Below are positions 27,368-36,530 of a stretch of DNA of 64,000 nucleotides, piece after piece. This DNA comes from UBA5078 sp033721235 (GTDB lineage Bacteria > Pseudomonadota > Gammaproteobacteria > Pseudomonadales > Pseudohongiellaceae). The notes below the pieces were generated by a model that saw nothing but the letters and a program-made list of their open reading frames with translations, was not told the origin of the DNA and did no database searches. The DNA lies in NCBI GenBank assembly GCA_033721235.1, contig JAWWAY010000008.1, positions 88,888-152,887 of the forward strand. The letters run 5' to 3'. How positions within the stretch are numbered: position 1 is the stretch's first letter; every line of letters begins with the position of its first letter. The position numbers and the translations under genes are program-made.

Positions 27368-27874
27368 CTAGTGGACGGCTCTATTGTCGTTCGACTTGTC
27401 GCTATCGCTTGTCTCCATCCATTCTGGCCATATATCCATTGGCCAGGATGCTTGTTGCCAAATTTGTCTCACAATATTCAGCCACTGCCGCAGTTGGGTT
27501 GGGTTCAGGCGCAGAGCCGCCGCATCTTCCTTTCCCTTGAACGCCATCTGGAAAGCCTTGTCACCTGGGGCTAGGTCTACCGCATGAGCAATCCAGGAAA
27601 CAGTTTCCGGCTTACTGGTAACTGGGGCTTCCTTCTTAAGTTTAGCTTTGGCTGCTTGTTGAGCAAAGCTTTGCACTATCTCTTTGGGCAAACTGGAGTC
27701 CGATTGCTTCTCTAACCAATTGAGGTGGTGCGGCAATAGCTTGAGTAAGAGCCTCTGAGTCAACCAAACCTCAACGACCTCCTCTTCGGATAGTTGTCCG
27801 GTAAGCCGAAAACGATCTTCGCTGCCGACATACTCGGTCGTAATGCGCTTTAGTTCGCGAATGGGTTTAGTCAT
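27368..27874 (-). CDS. Unknown protein next to SapC
   Basis: A 168-residue protein that I do not recognise. It is rich in Trp, Leu, Gln and Lys (e.g. WLTQRLLLKLLPHHLNWLEKQ split over two helices) and has no signal peptide or clear membrane span. The ATG at 27874 is 4 bases after the SapC stop; a GTG at 27889 would overlap SapC by 11 bases. It is the second gene of a two-gene minus-strand unit with SapC and converges on the methyltransferase gene with one base between the stops. A joint role with SapC is inferred from this coupling alone. Confidence 0.6.
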   Translation of the reverse strand: MTKPIRELKRITTEYVGSEDRFRLTGQLSEEEVVEVWLTQRLLLKLLPHHLNWLEKQSDSSLPKEIVQSFAQQAAKAKLKKEAPVTSKPETVSWIAHAVDLAPGDKAFQMAFKGKEDAAALRLNPTQLRQWLNIVRQIWQQASWPMDIWPEWMETSDSDKSNDNRAVH

Positions 27875-27878
27875 GAGC

Positions 27879-28667
27879 TTACAAATCACCGAAGCTGATA
27901 TTGCCGTGGTTGTGAAGGAAGTCTAAATCCAGCTCTACGGGCTGCTGCTCCCCTTTCTCCTCAGCGGCTTTGCGTAAATTATTTAGCTTCATTAGATTGC
28001 TGAACTGATGAGTAGACAGAAGTTGGGCGTAAGCGACACTTAATGCGCCGCAGTCCCGTAGCTCCTTCAATGCCGACTCTGATAGGGCATTAAGTGCAGC
28101 TTCATCGATGCCGAAAACACCAGGTATAGCTTTTTTCTGCTCTTGTGAACTCGCTTGAATTGCTAAGGGTTTAATGAGCTCGTGCTTACTAAGTGCGTCG
28201 CAAATAATATTGGTCTTCTCTCGGGCCACCGCCAAGCGTTTAAGAAACTTCAGAGTACTGTTCAGCGTGTCGCTTGGTTGCCCATCCTCCGAGAATAAGG
28301 CGACTCCGGCGCTATCTGTACTAATACGATCGCTCTCTAGGTCTACGCAAGGGATGCGTTGGCCTTGTGCATTCTTGCGAATGGCAAATGGATAACTACG
28401 ATAAAGAGACGGAATATAGCCTACCTGCCATTGACCCTCGGTGTTGATACAAAGGTTTTTCTTGCCCTCTAGTCCTTGTATCGACACTAGGCGAAATGAG
28501 GACTCACCCTTCTTGGCAAAACCCGTGGGCAGGTTAAAAATAATCTTAGCCATCTCCTCGGCAACGATTGGACACAGGCTGTCCTGGGAGGTGAACTGGT
28601 AACTGTCGTTTTCGAGCCAGTATTTACCGGCAAGATTGTTAGGGTTTATAGGTTTTATATCGGGCAC
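27879..28667 (-). CDS. SapC-family protein
   Basis: A 262-residue protein of the SapC family, named after a gene in the Campylobacter fetus S-layer locus. Visible family-like features are the N-terminal CPIVAEEMAKIIFNLPTGF region, the central GQWQVGYIPSLYRSYPFAI stretch and the LFSEDGQPSDTL segment. No signal peptide is seen. The molecular function of the family is not established. Its presence 15 kb from a giant S-layer-like gene and type I exporter adds weight to a surface-layer theme. It is co-transcribed with the small unknown gene at 27368 and divergent from the exported-protein gene at 28887. Confidence 0.8.
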   Translation of the reverse strand: MPDIKPINPNNLAGKYWLENDSYQFTSQDSLCPIVAEEMAKIIFNLPTGFAKKGESSFRLVSIQGLEGKKNLCINTEGQWQVGYIPSLYRSYPFAIRKNAQGQRIPCVDLESDRISTDSAGVALFSEDGQPSDTLNSTLKFLKRLAVAREKTNIICDALSKHELIKPLAIQASSQEQKKAIPGVFGIDEAALNALSESALKELRDCGALSVAYAQLLSTHQFSNLMKLNNLRKAAEEKGEQQPVELDLDFLHNHGNISFGDL

Positions 28668-28886
28668 TGAACTTCCTTAGTGTTAGAAACACTTTTTGAT
28701 TATTGGCTATATTGGCTTACACCCACCAGATGATGGTGAAAGGCCTAAATTTCAAGTAGTCAGGCCCTATTCTCACATGGCGAGGGCATAAAAACTATTT
28801 TTGAACCACTTACGTCAAAAGAGTACCATGGTGGGCGCGCTTAAACTGCTTATACGCAGCAGTACCGACTTTAGAAAGAGAATAAT

Positions 28887-29570
28887 ATGAAGACTGATTT
28901 CAGTAGATTGCTTTTTACTTTCGTTATTGTGGCAGCGACTGCTGCGGCGCAGGCACAGGACCTTACTCTCTTTGAGGAAGTCCAGACCGATTCGTCGACG
29001 TCGGCGGCTGCCAATGATGACGCTGGCCCTCGTCGCAATGGGGTTTCAGGGCCTGCCTACACCCTAGTCGGAACCAGTAGGATCGGCGGGAAGCATACTG
29101 CGCTGCTGCGCGGCAGTGATGGCGAGGTGCAAAGAGTCGAATTTAGGGCAGGTGCGGGCGTGGCAGTGCCCGGCTCGGGTGGTTTCACCGTTGTTGATAT
29201 TCAGTCTAGGCAGGTGAGGCTTAGACACCCAGCTAGCCAACCTTGTGTCAGCGACATGGATCAAGGCGTCAGTTGTGTCGATGGTATGAGTATATTGAGT
29301 ATGGCTACGGCAGAACCCATTATCAGGCGAACGGAGCAGGCTCCTGAGCCTGAGACAGCCGAGCAGCCTGCCGATGCCGATGTGCCGCCAGATAACCCCT
29401 TTGCTGCGGCCTTGCGAGCGGCGGCGGAAAATGCGGATAGCCAAGAGGTTCGCGATACGGCGCAAAGGCGCCGTGAACGCTTCGCCCCACGTCGCATTGC
29501 CCCCGAAGATGTCCCAGAAGGAATGCGCTTAGTTCGCACCCCTTTTGGCGATCGCTTGGTTGAGCGATAG
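28887..29570 (+). CDS. Exported protein of unknown function, weak GspC/PilP-like core
   Basis: A 227-residue protein with a signal peptide ending near AAAQAQ (residues ~1-24). The middle (~55-110: YTLVGTSRIGGKHTALL, then VQRVEFRAGAGV and FTVVDIQSRQVRLRHP) is reminiscent of the small beta domain of GspC/PilP, with two Cys after it that could form a disulfide. The C-terminal half is Ala/Glu/Pro-rich and ends with a charged, Arg-rich segment. No other secretion or pilus genes are nearby, so the resemblance may only reflect fold. It is followed closely by the GT2 gene. Confidence 0.65.
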   Translation: MKTDFSRLLFTFVIVAATAAAQAQDLTLFEEVQTDSSTSAAANDDAGPRRNGVSGPAYTLVGTSRIGGKHTALLRGSDGEVQRVEFRAGAGVAVPGSGGFTVVDIQSRQVRLRHPASQPCVSDMDQGVSCVDGMSILSMATAEPIIRRTEQAPEPETAEQPADADVPPDNPFAAALRAAAENADSQEVRDTAQRRRERFAPRRIAPEDVPEGMRLVRTPFGDRLVER

Positions 29571-29581
29571 TCGTCACCATT

Positions 29582-30421
29582 GTGTCTAAGCCTATTAGCC
29601 TTTCAGCTTCTATCGTTCTATTCCACCCCGATGCCGACTGGCTAGGCGATACCTTGCGTTCGCTATCAGCCGCCTTCGTTCATGCTCGCGATAAGGGTTT
29701 GCTAGCGAGCCTTGGCGTCACCTTAATACATAACGATGACACGCTGGCTCACGACTGTGCACCCTCGGTGCAAGAACAAATAGCATCGATGCGCGCGCAA
29801 GGTATTACCGTGGATCACAGTTTTGGGCATGGCAATATAGGCTTTGGCGCAGGTCACAATATTGCCATTAGGCAGTCAGAGGCCGAGTTTCATTTGGTAT
29901 TGAACCCAGACCTCAAGTTGGCTGATGATGCCTTAACTCAGGCCCTAAGCTTTTTAACAGGGCGTAAAGAGGTGGCCCTTGTCGCCCCGCAGATAAAGAA
30001 TGATGCCGGAGAGAGCTTACATGGCTGTAAACGCTACCCGTCTGTGTTTGATTTTCTGCTGCGCGGGTTTGCCCCGCAAATGCTTAAGAGACGCTTTGCT
30101 AAGCGCCTTGCTCACTACGAAATGCACGACTTAGCCGAAGATACCGTTAGCGTGGACATCCCTATCAGCAGTGGTTGCTGCATGTTATTTAGAACGCACG
30201 CCTTGCTTCAGGCTGAGGGCTTTGATGAGCGCTATTTCCTCTATTTTGAAGACTTCGATATCAGTATTCGCATTCGAGCGTATGGCTTAATTGCTTACGT
30301 GCCTTGGGTGCATGTCATCCACCATGGAGGCCATAGTGCGAAGAAGGGCTGGCGTCATATCCTCATGTTTGCCCGTTCCGGACTGAGGTTCTTCCACTCC
30401 CATGGCTGGCGGCTATTATGA
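29582..30421 (+). CDS. Glycosyltransferase family 2 (rhamnosyltransferase-like)
   Basis: A 279-residue inverting glycosyltransferase with GT-A fold. It shows NIGFGAGHN and LVLNPDLKL (the DxD-like position) and the acceptor-side YFEDFDISIRI, a combination usual in WbbL-type rhamnosyltransferases. The likely start is GTG 29582, without a clear ribosome-binding site. The stop overlaps the epimerase ATG (ATGA at 30418-30421). Use of dTDP-rhamnose would suit the rfbC-D-B genes just downstream, but donor specificity is inferred. Confidence 0.85.
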   Translation: MSKPISLSASIVLFHPDADWLGDTLRSLSAAFVHARDKGLLASLGVTLIHNDDTLAHDCAPSVQEQIASMRAQGITVDHSFGHGNIGFGAGHNIAIRQSEAEFHLVLNPDLKLADDALTQALSFLTGRKEVALVAPQIKNDAGESLHGCKRYPSVFDFLLRGFAPQMLKRRFAKRLAHYEMHDLAEDTVSVDIPISSGCCMLFRTHALLQAEGFDERYFLYFEDFDISIRIRAYGLIAYVPWVHVIHHGGHSAKKGWRHILMFARSGLRFFHSHGWRLL

Positions 30422-31374
30422 AGATAGATGTTCACGGCAAGCGTGTGTTGCTAACCGGAGGGACCGGGTTCATAGGCCGAACTTTGCTGCAGCGACTGCA
30501 GGAGTCGCGTTATGACATCAATGTTCTAAGTCGCAAGGCGCCAGCCCAAGGCCCCGATACTCAAGGCTGTCGCTACTTCTGCGGAGATATTACTGATAGC
30601 GCTATATTGAACGACGCCTGCGCCGGTGTAGATACTGTTTTTCACCTCGCAGCTTATGCGCACGTCAATCAGCATGACACTGCTTTGATGCGGCAGACCA
30701 ATATAGAAGGAACACGATGCTTGCTCGAGGCAGCTTTGGAGCAGGGTGTCAGACGGATAGTCTATTTCAGCAGTGTTTTGGCAGCTGCCGAGGATAGCGC
30801 GATCAGCGCCTACGGCCTTGCTAAGCGAGAGGCTGAGCAGTTGCTGCTTGACGCTGCTCAAAAAGGGCAGATAGAGGTAGTGTGTTTACGCCCGGTCAAT
30901 GTCTATGGCTTGGGTATGCAGGGCAATCTTTTGAGTCTTATAAAATTAATGATGAAGGGTTACTTCCCTCCTTTGCCAAGCCCCAGCGCTAGACTCTCTC
31001 TTGTAGGCAGTCGTGACCTGTGTGAGGCTGCATTATTGGCTGCCCTTCACGATCGCGCCAATGGCCAGGTCTATACGGTAACCGATGGGCGCACTTACAG
31101 CCTTAAAGGCTTGGAGACTAATATACGCCGTTTAAAAGGCAAGCCAGCAGCCAAGTGGGCCATGCCGCTGCCCGTTTTCTGGCTTGGAGCCTGGACCTTA
31201 GAGCTCTTGGGCAGAGTGCTGCGCTTTGCCAATGCGCCGGGCCTGCGCTCTTATCGAGTGCTGACACAAGACAATGTATTCTCCTGCGAGAAACTGCAAC
31301 AGGAACTAGGCTATAATCCGGCCTCAAACCTAGGCGACGAGCTAGCCTCTATTGTGCGGCAGTTTGAGCGCTAG
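30418..31374 (+). CDS. NAD-dependent epimerase/dehydratase (extended SDR)
   Basis: A 318-residue sugar-nucleotide-modifying enzyme. It has the Rossmann motif TGGTGFIGRTL, the VFHLAAYAHV segment and the catalytic SSV...YGLAK triad (Tyr-x3-Lys in AYGLAKREAE). It is translationally coupled to the preceding glycosyltransferase and precedes the rhamnose genes by 44 bases. It could be a UDP-GlcNAc/Glc 4-epimerase or a 4-ketoreductase; the sequence does not decide. Confidence 0.85.
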   Translation: MKIDVHGKRVLLTGGTGFIGRTLLQRLQESRYDINVLSRKAPAQGPDTQGCRYFCGDITDSAILNDACAGVDTVFHLAAYAHVNQHDTALMRQTNIEGTRCLLEAALEQGVRRIVYFSSVLAAAEDSAISAYGLAKREAEQLLLDAAQKGQIEVVCLRPVNVYGLGMQGNLLSLIKLMMKGYFPPLPSPSARLSLVGSRDLCEAALLAALHDRANGQVYTVTDGRTYSLKGLETNIRRLKGKPAAKWAMPLPVFWLGAWTLELLGRVLRFANAPGLRSYRVLTQDNVFSCEKLQQELGYNPASNLGDELASIVRQFER

Positions 31375-31418
31375 AGTGTTATTTAAACTCACGAGATAAG
31401 AAAGTAAAAGGCAAGCGA

Positions 31419-31967
31419 TTGAAACTTACACCTACCGCTATCCCCGACGTCATCGTCATTGAACCTAAAGTATTCGGCGATCACAGGGGTTTTTTTATGG
31501 AGACTTGGCGCGAGAGTACATTGGCCGAAGTGGCCCCGTCATTGCGTTTTGTTCAGGATAATCACAGCAAGTCTAGTAAAGGCATTTTGCGTGGTTTGCA
31601 TTATCAATTGCAGCAGCCCCAGGGCAAACTGGTGAGAGTGGTCTCCGGCGAAATCTATGATGTGGCCGTAGACATGCGCCGAAGTTCGCCTACTTATGGT
31701 CAGTGGGTAGGAGAAATCCTGTCAGCAGAAAACCGCAAACAGTTGTGGGTTCCGCCGGGCTTTGCGCATGGCTTTATCGTCACAAGTGATAGCGCAGAAA
31801 TGGTTTACAAGTGTACGGATTATTACGCCCCGGACGATGAATATTCGCTGTTATGGAATGATCCGCAATTGGCTATTGATTGGCCAATGGAGGGCATTGA
31901 TCAGCCCATTTTGTCAGACAAAGACAAAGCGGCCCAGCTGTTTAACAATGCGCCTACCTACGCCTGA
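31419..31967 (+). CDS. rfbC: dTDP-4-dehydrorhamnose 3,5-epimerase
   Basis: A 182-residue cupin enzyme of dTDP-L-rhamnose synthesis. Signature stretches include DHRGFFMETWRES, FVQDNHSKSSKGILRGLHYQ (with the catalytic His) and FAHGFIVTSD. The start is a TTG at 31419 with AAAAGG about 7 bases upstream. It is followed by rfbD (23 bases) and rfbB (45 bases). Length is normal. Confidence 0.95.
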   Translation: MKLTPTAIPDVIVIEPKVFGDHRGFFMETWRESTLAEVAPSLRFVQDNHSKSSKGILRGLHYQLQQPQGKLVRVVSGEIYDVAVDMRRSSPTYGQWVGEILSAENRKQLWVPPGFAHGFIVTSDSAEMVYKCTDYYAPDDEYSLLWNDPQLAIDWPMEGIDQPILSDKDKAAQLFNNAPTYA

Positions 31968-31990
31968 GTATCAATTCGCGAGAAAAACTA

Positions 31991-32881
31991 ATGACGCAAG
32001 CCAAAGGAAAAACCATAGCGATATGCGGTGCAGGAGGACAGCTGGGTCAGGCGCTTAGAGAATCTGATTTGGCGCAAGACTATACACTCCTGTGCTTCGA
32101 TCGCGCTGCCTTGGATATTAGTGACCCACAACAGGTGGCAAAAGCTCTAGATGCACCGCGCCCCGACATCATAATCAATGCGGCGGCCTATACCGCTGTC
32201 GACAAAGCAGAGTCCGAGCCAGAGCTTGCTTTTGCCATTAATGAAAATGGCGCTCAGAATCTCGCCATGTGGGCTAGCGCAAACGATGCACATCTGGTTC
32301 ATATCTCTACAGACTTTGTATTCGATGGCTGCGCCCATTCTCCTTATAGAGTGAACGATGAGCTCAATCCCTTGAGTGTCTACGGTAAGAGCAAACTAGC
32401 CGGCGAGCAACAAGTCATTAAAATATTAGGCGGACAGGCCAGTATTGTACGCACCGCGTGGCTATATTCGGCGACAGGCAATAATTTTGTTAACACGATG
32501 CTAAGGCTAATGCGCGAGCGAGACATTTTAACGATAGTCGATGATCAAATAGGCACACCCTGTTCTACGCGCAGTCTTGCTCGTTTTATCTCGGCTTTGC
32601 TCAGCGGTGATTTACGCGGTGGCATACATCATTGGACTGACGCCGGCGCGGCCAGTTGGTATGACTTTGCAGTTGCGATCTATCATGAGGCGATGGCGCA
32701 GGGCCTGCTCAGTAAAGAGGTGCAGATTACACCAATTCCGGCGAGTCAGTTTCCAACACCGGCGACGAGGCCGAGTTATAGCGTGCTGGATAAGCACGAG
32801 ACCTTAAGCAAGATCGACTGCGCGCAAAAGCACTGGCGCGAAGAATTACGAGAAGTTTTGGTAGAGCTCTCTAGCAATTGA
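31991..32881 (+). CDS. rfbD: dTDP-4-dehydrorhamnose reductase
   Basis: A 296-residue SDR enzyme for the last step of dTDP-L-rhamnose synthesis. It has an N-terminal GAGGQLGQAL motif, NAAAYTAVDKAE, STDFVFDG and YGKSKLAGEQ, all typical of RfbD. It lies between rfbC and rfbB in a co-directional unit. Confidence 0.95.
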   Translation: MTQAKGKTIAICGAGGQLGQALRESDLAQDYTLLCFDRAALDISDPQQVAKALDAPRPDIIINAAAYTAVDKAESEPELAFAINENGAQNLAMWASANDAHLVHISTDFVFDGCAHSPYRVNDELNPLSVYGKSKLAGEQQVIKILGGQASIVRTAWLYSATGNNFVNTMLRLMRERDILTIVDDQIGTPCSTRSLARFISALLSGDLRGGIHHWTDAGAASWYDFAVAIYHEAMAQGLLSKEVQITPIPASQFPTPATRPSYSVLDKHETLSKIDCAQKHWREELREVLVELSSN

Positions 32882-32926
32882 TTTGGCTAGAGCAATAAAA
32901 ATCATAAAGAAAGAGAACTGATACTA

Positions 32927-34009
32927 ATGGCGAGCGTATTAATTACCGGAGCAGCGGGCTTTATTGGCGCAAACTTCACCCACTACTGGCTGAAATGCTA
33001 TCCAAACGATCATGTTATCGCATTTGATGCGCTGACTTATGCTGGTAATACATGGAATTTAGTCGATGTGTGGGAAAATAAAAACTTCACTTTCGTGAAG
33101 GGAGACATCTGCGATCAGGCTCTTATTGAAACTCTGCTAAAAGAGCATGATGTGCGCACCATCGTTCACTTTGCGGCCGAGAGTCATGTGGATCGATCGA
33201 TTACGGGCCCTGATGCCTTTATCGAAAGCAATATAGTGGGAACCCATAGTTTACTAAAGGCGGCCAAAAACTGTTGGTTAGACACGGATGAGAGTACTCC
33301 TCATCATTTTCATCATGTCTCCACTGATGAAGTCTATGGCACCTTGGGCCCTAATGATCCGGCGTTCTCCGAGCTTACGCCCTATGCGCCAAATTCTCCC
33401 TATGCCGCTAGCAAGGCCTCGTCTGATCATTTGGTAAGAGCCTACCATCATACCTATGGTCTAAGAGTGACAACTAGCAACTGCTCGAATAATTATGGGC
33501 CATATCATTTCCCAGAAAAGCTTATCCCCCTTTGCCTGCTTAATATTCTTCATGGCAAGGCCCTGCCTATTTACGGCGATGGCTTGCAAATAAGAGACTG
33601 GTTATACGTGGAGGATCACTGCCAAGGCATCGACTTAGTTATCAAGAAGGGACGCGTTGGGGAAACTTATAATATTGGCGGCAATAATGAGTGGACGAAT
33701 ATCGATGTGGTTAAGCTGCTTTGCGAGCTAGTGGACGCACGGTTTTCTCAGCAAAGTGAGTTGAGCCAGCGCTTTGAGCAGTGCCCCGCAGCACAGGGCA
33801 GAGCTAGCTCTGAACTTATCGAATTCGTAACGGATCGCCCAGGACATGATACTCGCTATGCAATTGATGCCAGCAAGATAATGTCCGAGTTGGGCTACGA
33901 GCCGAAGGCAAGTTTTGGCGATGGCTTGAGCTCAACAATTGACTGGTACTTAAACAACGAATCCTGGTGGCGCAAGATTCAAGATGGCAGTTATTGCGAA
34001 GGCTTTTAA
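32927..34009 (+). CDS. rfbB: dTDP-glucose 4,6-dehydratase
   Basis: A 360-residue extended SDR that forms dTDP-4-keto-6-deoxyglucose. Visible features are TGAAGFIGANF, HFAAESHVDRSI, STDEVYGTLG and the catalytic YAASKAS, plus SNCSNNYGPYHFPEKLIPL. It closes the rfbC-rfbD-rfbB run. The first-step gene rfbA (glucose-1-phosphate thymidylyltransferase) is not in the window, so it must lie elsewhere in the genome. The downstream gene is convergent. Confidence 0.96.
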   Translation: MASVLITGAAGFIGANFTHYWLKCYPNDHVIAFDALTYAGNTWNLVDVWENKNFTFVKGDICDQALIETLLKEHDVRTIVHFAAESHVDRSITGPDAFIESNIVGTHSLLKAAKNCWLDTDESTPHHFHHVSTDEVYGTLGPNDPAFSELTPYAPNSPYAASKASSDHLVRAYHHTYGLRVTTSNCSNNYGPYHFPEKLIPLCLLNILHGKALPIYGDGLQIRDWLYVEDHCQGIDLVIKKGRVGETYNIGGNNEWTNIDVVKLLCELVDARFSQQSELSQRFEQCPAAQGRASSELIEFVTDRPGHDTRYAIDASKIMSELGYEPKASFGDGLSSTIDWYLNNESWWRKIQDGSYCEGF

Positions 34010-34024
34010 GCGTCTCTCGCCGTA

Positions 34025-35695
34025 TTAGGATTCGAAAAAGAAAAAGTATTGTTCATCGCCTGTGCTGTAGACCATTTTGAAGTCTGCAGTGCCGTCGGCG
34101 TTTAGGTCCCCCGCACCAAATAATCCTGTAGCGAAACTATCCGCATAAGTGGCCGGGTCGACGCGGCGCACGACAAAGTCGGCATACATCGTCATGGAGC
34201 GGCCATTAAACATAAATGTGGTAGTGCCATCGTCTCTCATTCGAATATTGCTGACGCCATTCAAACCGCTCAGTCCCGCTAAAAACTCAGAGGAAATGGT
34301 GGGTGCAGTGCTAAGGTTTTGGAAACGCGTTTCGCCGCCTGCTGTGTACACAACGGATAGGTATACGCCTCCTGGAATACTCAAATGTTCTAGTAAATAG
34401 ACTCCTGTATCGGTTTCTATATTTGGGTCTAGTACATAAGAGGTCAGGCTCGGTCTTAGGTTATAGCGATCATAGTAGGAGTTGTTAATATAGACCTTAC
34501 CCTCATCGTCTAGTTCGAAAGGGGGTGGACCTTGATTGCCTTGAACAGTGATATTGCCGTAAGGGGTGATGCTTAGTTCAGGAATGCCGAGATCGCTAAG
34601 AAATGTCTGCAATGTGCTGATGCTGGCCAGTGCCGGTTCGAACTCGATCTGCAGGCCCTCATCTGTGACGAATCTGCCGCTAGAGTCTTGGGCGATATAA
34701 ACTTCCGCATCTTCGATGGCGTCCAATCGAATGACGCGATAGGGATAAAAGTGAGCGCTGACGTCACCCACAATCAGTTCCGCTAGCCCGCTGGCGACGA
34801 CCTGAGTGACTTCTAGCTCGGTGCTAAGTAAAACAGGCACTCGGTTCATGGTCTCTAGCAGTGTGTCCCCTGAGAGCAAAGGGGACTCTTGTGACAGATT
34901 GACAACGGAAGACTGAGTAATGTCTGTCACTGTAGGACTAATCAAGGTGAGGCCGCCAGTATAGTCGGCATCGTCATTGATAATATTAACGGTCGCCGTT
35001 ACTTGGTCGCCCAAGCTAGCGCCAGTGGCGAGCGATATAGTGACTGTAAAAGCAGTGTCTAATTCGCCTATCTCGTTATCGATGATGGGAATGTTGATAG
35101 TTTGGCTACTAACACCATCGGCGAATACTAGCGTACCGCTAGTGGCGGTAAATCGATCTGGTGATGTCGCTGTGCCGGCTGTTGTTGCATAGTTAACCTG
35201 TGCCTCACCGCTGGTGCCGGATGTACGCTGTACGGTTATCGCTGCCGTACCCACGTCTTCGGAAATGTCGTAGCTCTCGGCTGTGAGCGAAATTTCGCCC
35301 TCTTCATAGTCCGTTATGGTAATAATGGCAGTATCGATAGCGCCTAGTGTGTCGCCGCTCTCTCCCGATAGCGTAAGCCTGAGAGTCTCTTCGCCTTCGA
35401 GTAAGGCATCATCAAGAATAGTCATATTGACCGTTCGTGCAGTGGCATCGCCCGCGTTCCACGATAAAGTACTGGAGATCGCCGTGTAGTCGAACCCTGC
35501 GCTTGCGCCGATATCGGCCGATGTAATAGTAACGCTTGCAGCCCCTGTGGTATCCCCGGTACGAGTGACAGTAATGACTAATGGAGAAACGTTTTCCGCC
35601 ACGGTGTAAGTGGCCGCGGAGAACTCAATTTCGGCAGCTTGAGCATGAACTCCAAGAAATAGAAAGATGGTAAGTAGTAGAGGCCTAAAACCCAT
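34025..35695 (-). CDS. Secreted Calx-beta domain protein
   Basis: A 556-residue exported protein with a signal peptide (GVHAQA, ~residues 1-20). Two Calx-beta domains follow (~21-130 and ~132-240), each with the hallmark pattern of acidic loops after a strand (e.g. ILDDALLEGEETLRLTLSG and IDNEIGELDTAFTVTI). The rest has no recognised domain; near the end, AGDLNADGTADFKMVYSTG resembles a dockerin/EF-hand-like Asp-rich loop. Calx-beta domains bind calcium and are common in marine surface and adhesion proteins. It converges on rfbB and diverges from the gene at 35887. Confidence 0.78.
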   Translation of the reverse strand: MGFRPLLLTIFLFLGVHAQAAEIEFSAATYTVAENVSPLVITVTRTGDTTGAASVTITSADIGASAGFDYTAISSTLSWNAGDATARTVNMTILDDALLEGEETLRLTLSGESGDTLGAIDTAIITITDYEEGEISLTAESYDISEDVGTAAITVQRTSGTSGEAQVNYATTAGTATSPDRFTATSGTLVFADGVSSQTINIPIIDNEIGELDTAFTVTISLATGASLGDQVTATVNIINDDADYTGGLTLISPTVTDITQSSVVNLSQESPLLSGDTLLETMNRVPVLLSTELEVTQVVASGLAELIVGDVSAHFYPYRVIRLDAIEDAEVYIAQDSSGRFVTDEGLQIEFEPALASISTLQTFLSDLGIPELSITPYGNITVQGNQGPPPFELDDEGKVYINNSYYDRYNLRPSLTSYVLDPNIETDTGVYLLEHLSIPGGVYLSVVYTAGGETRFQNLSTAPTISSEFLAGLSGLNGVSNIRMRDDGTTTFMFNGRSMTMYADFVVRRVDPATYADSFATGLFGAGDLNADGTADFKMVYSTGDEQYFFFFES

Positions 35696-35886
35696 GACAT
35701 ATACTCTTTTAAAACAAGCGAATGATACACACTGTTATCAGCGGCAGAAGCGGACAAATCTTGAACGCTGTGAATGGTTTAGGCAAGTGGAATTAAACAC
35801 TGACTTCAACAAATAAAAAATTATGAGATACTTGGCCAAGTAAAGGAATGCCCTGCCCGTTATAGGCTTAGATAATAGGAATAGTC

Positions 35887-36516
35887 ATGAAATTCTTCCA
35901 TAAGGTTTGCCGCCAGCTTAGTTTCGCTCTCACCCTGACTCTGGCTTTGTTGAGCTCTGCTACTGCCAATGCCAGTACCCTGATGCAGTTGAGTATTGAA
36001 CAGGTTCTTCACCGAGCGGAGCTCGTATTCGAGGGCGAGGTGCTGGCAACCGATACTGTCGAGCGGGCTGATGGCAGCATTCGCACTTATGTTCGTTTTG
36101 CGGTAACAGATCTCATAAAGGGCGCCTACAGCAATGACACTATTGACCTCAGTTACTTAGGTGGGCGGCTTGGCGATCGCCAGTTGCGTGTTTCCGATAT
36201 GCAAATTCCTGCAGTTGGAGAGGTCGGTATCTATTTTGTTGAATCAGTAAGCCAGTCAATGGTTAGCCCGCTAGTGGGTTGGGCTCAGGGGCATTATCTG
36301 ATTGAGCGGATAGGTGGCGATACCATCATTAGCACCGCAGACGGGCAGGCAGTTGTAGCGGTAAACGCAGGTTCAGCGAGCGCTAGCAGCAGTTTTAGTA
36401 CAGGGGTAGCAAAAGGAATAGTGGTGCCTAAGTCTGCCTTTGCGAAGCAGCTCACTAAACCGCTGACGCCCAGACAGTTTAAGCAGGCTCTTCGAGCGAT
36501 CATGGACGAGCAGTGA
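35887..36516 (+). CDS. Exported protein of unknown function, coupled to a metalloprotease
   Basis: A 209-residue protein with a signal peptide (ends ATANA, ~residue 29). The body is beta-rich, including VFEGEVLATDTVERADGSIRT, split around residue 60. No family is certain. Its 3' end adjoins the metalloprotease gene, whose ribosome-binding site lies just after its stop codon. It could be a propeptide-like partner or inhibitor for the protease, but this is speculation from gene order. Confidence 0.65.
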   Translation: MKFFHKVCRQLSFALTLTLALLSSATANASTLMQLSIEQVLHRAELVFEGEVLATDTVERADGSIRTYVRFAVTDLIKGAYSNDTIDLSYLGGRLGDRQLRVSDMQIPAVGEVGIYFVESVSQSMVSPLVGWAQGHYLIERIGGDTIISTADGQAVVAVNAGSASASSSFSTGVAKGIVVPKSAFAKQLTKPLTPRQFKQALRAIMDEQ

Positions 36517-36530
36517 AAGGGAAGCGAATA

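Noticed and set aside
27371..27587. Plus-strand open frames of 67 codons opposite the small unknown gene
   Set aside because: No ribosome-binding site or recognisable product; the minus-strand frame is tightly coupled to SapC and is the better candidate.
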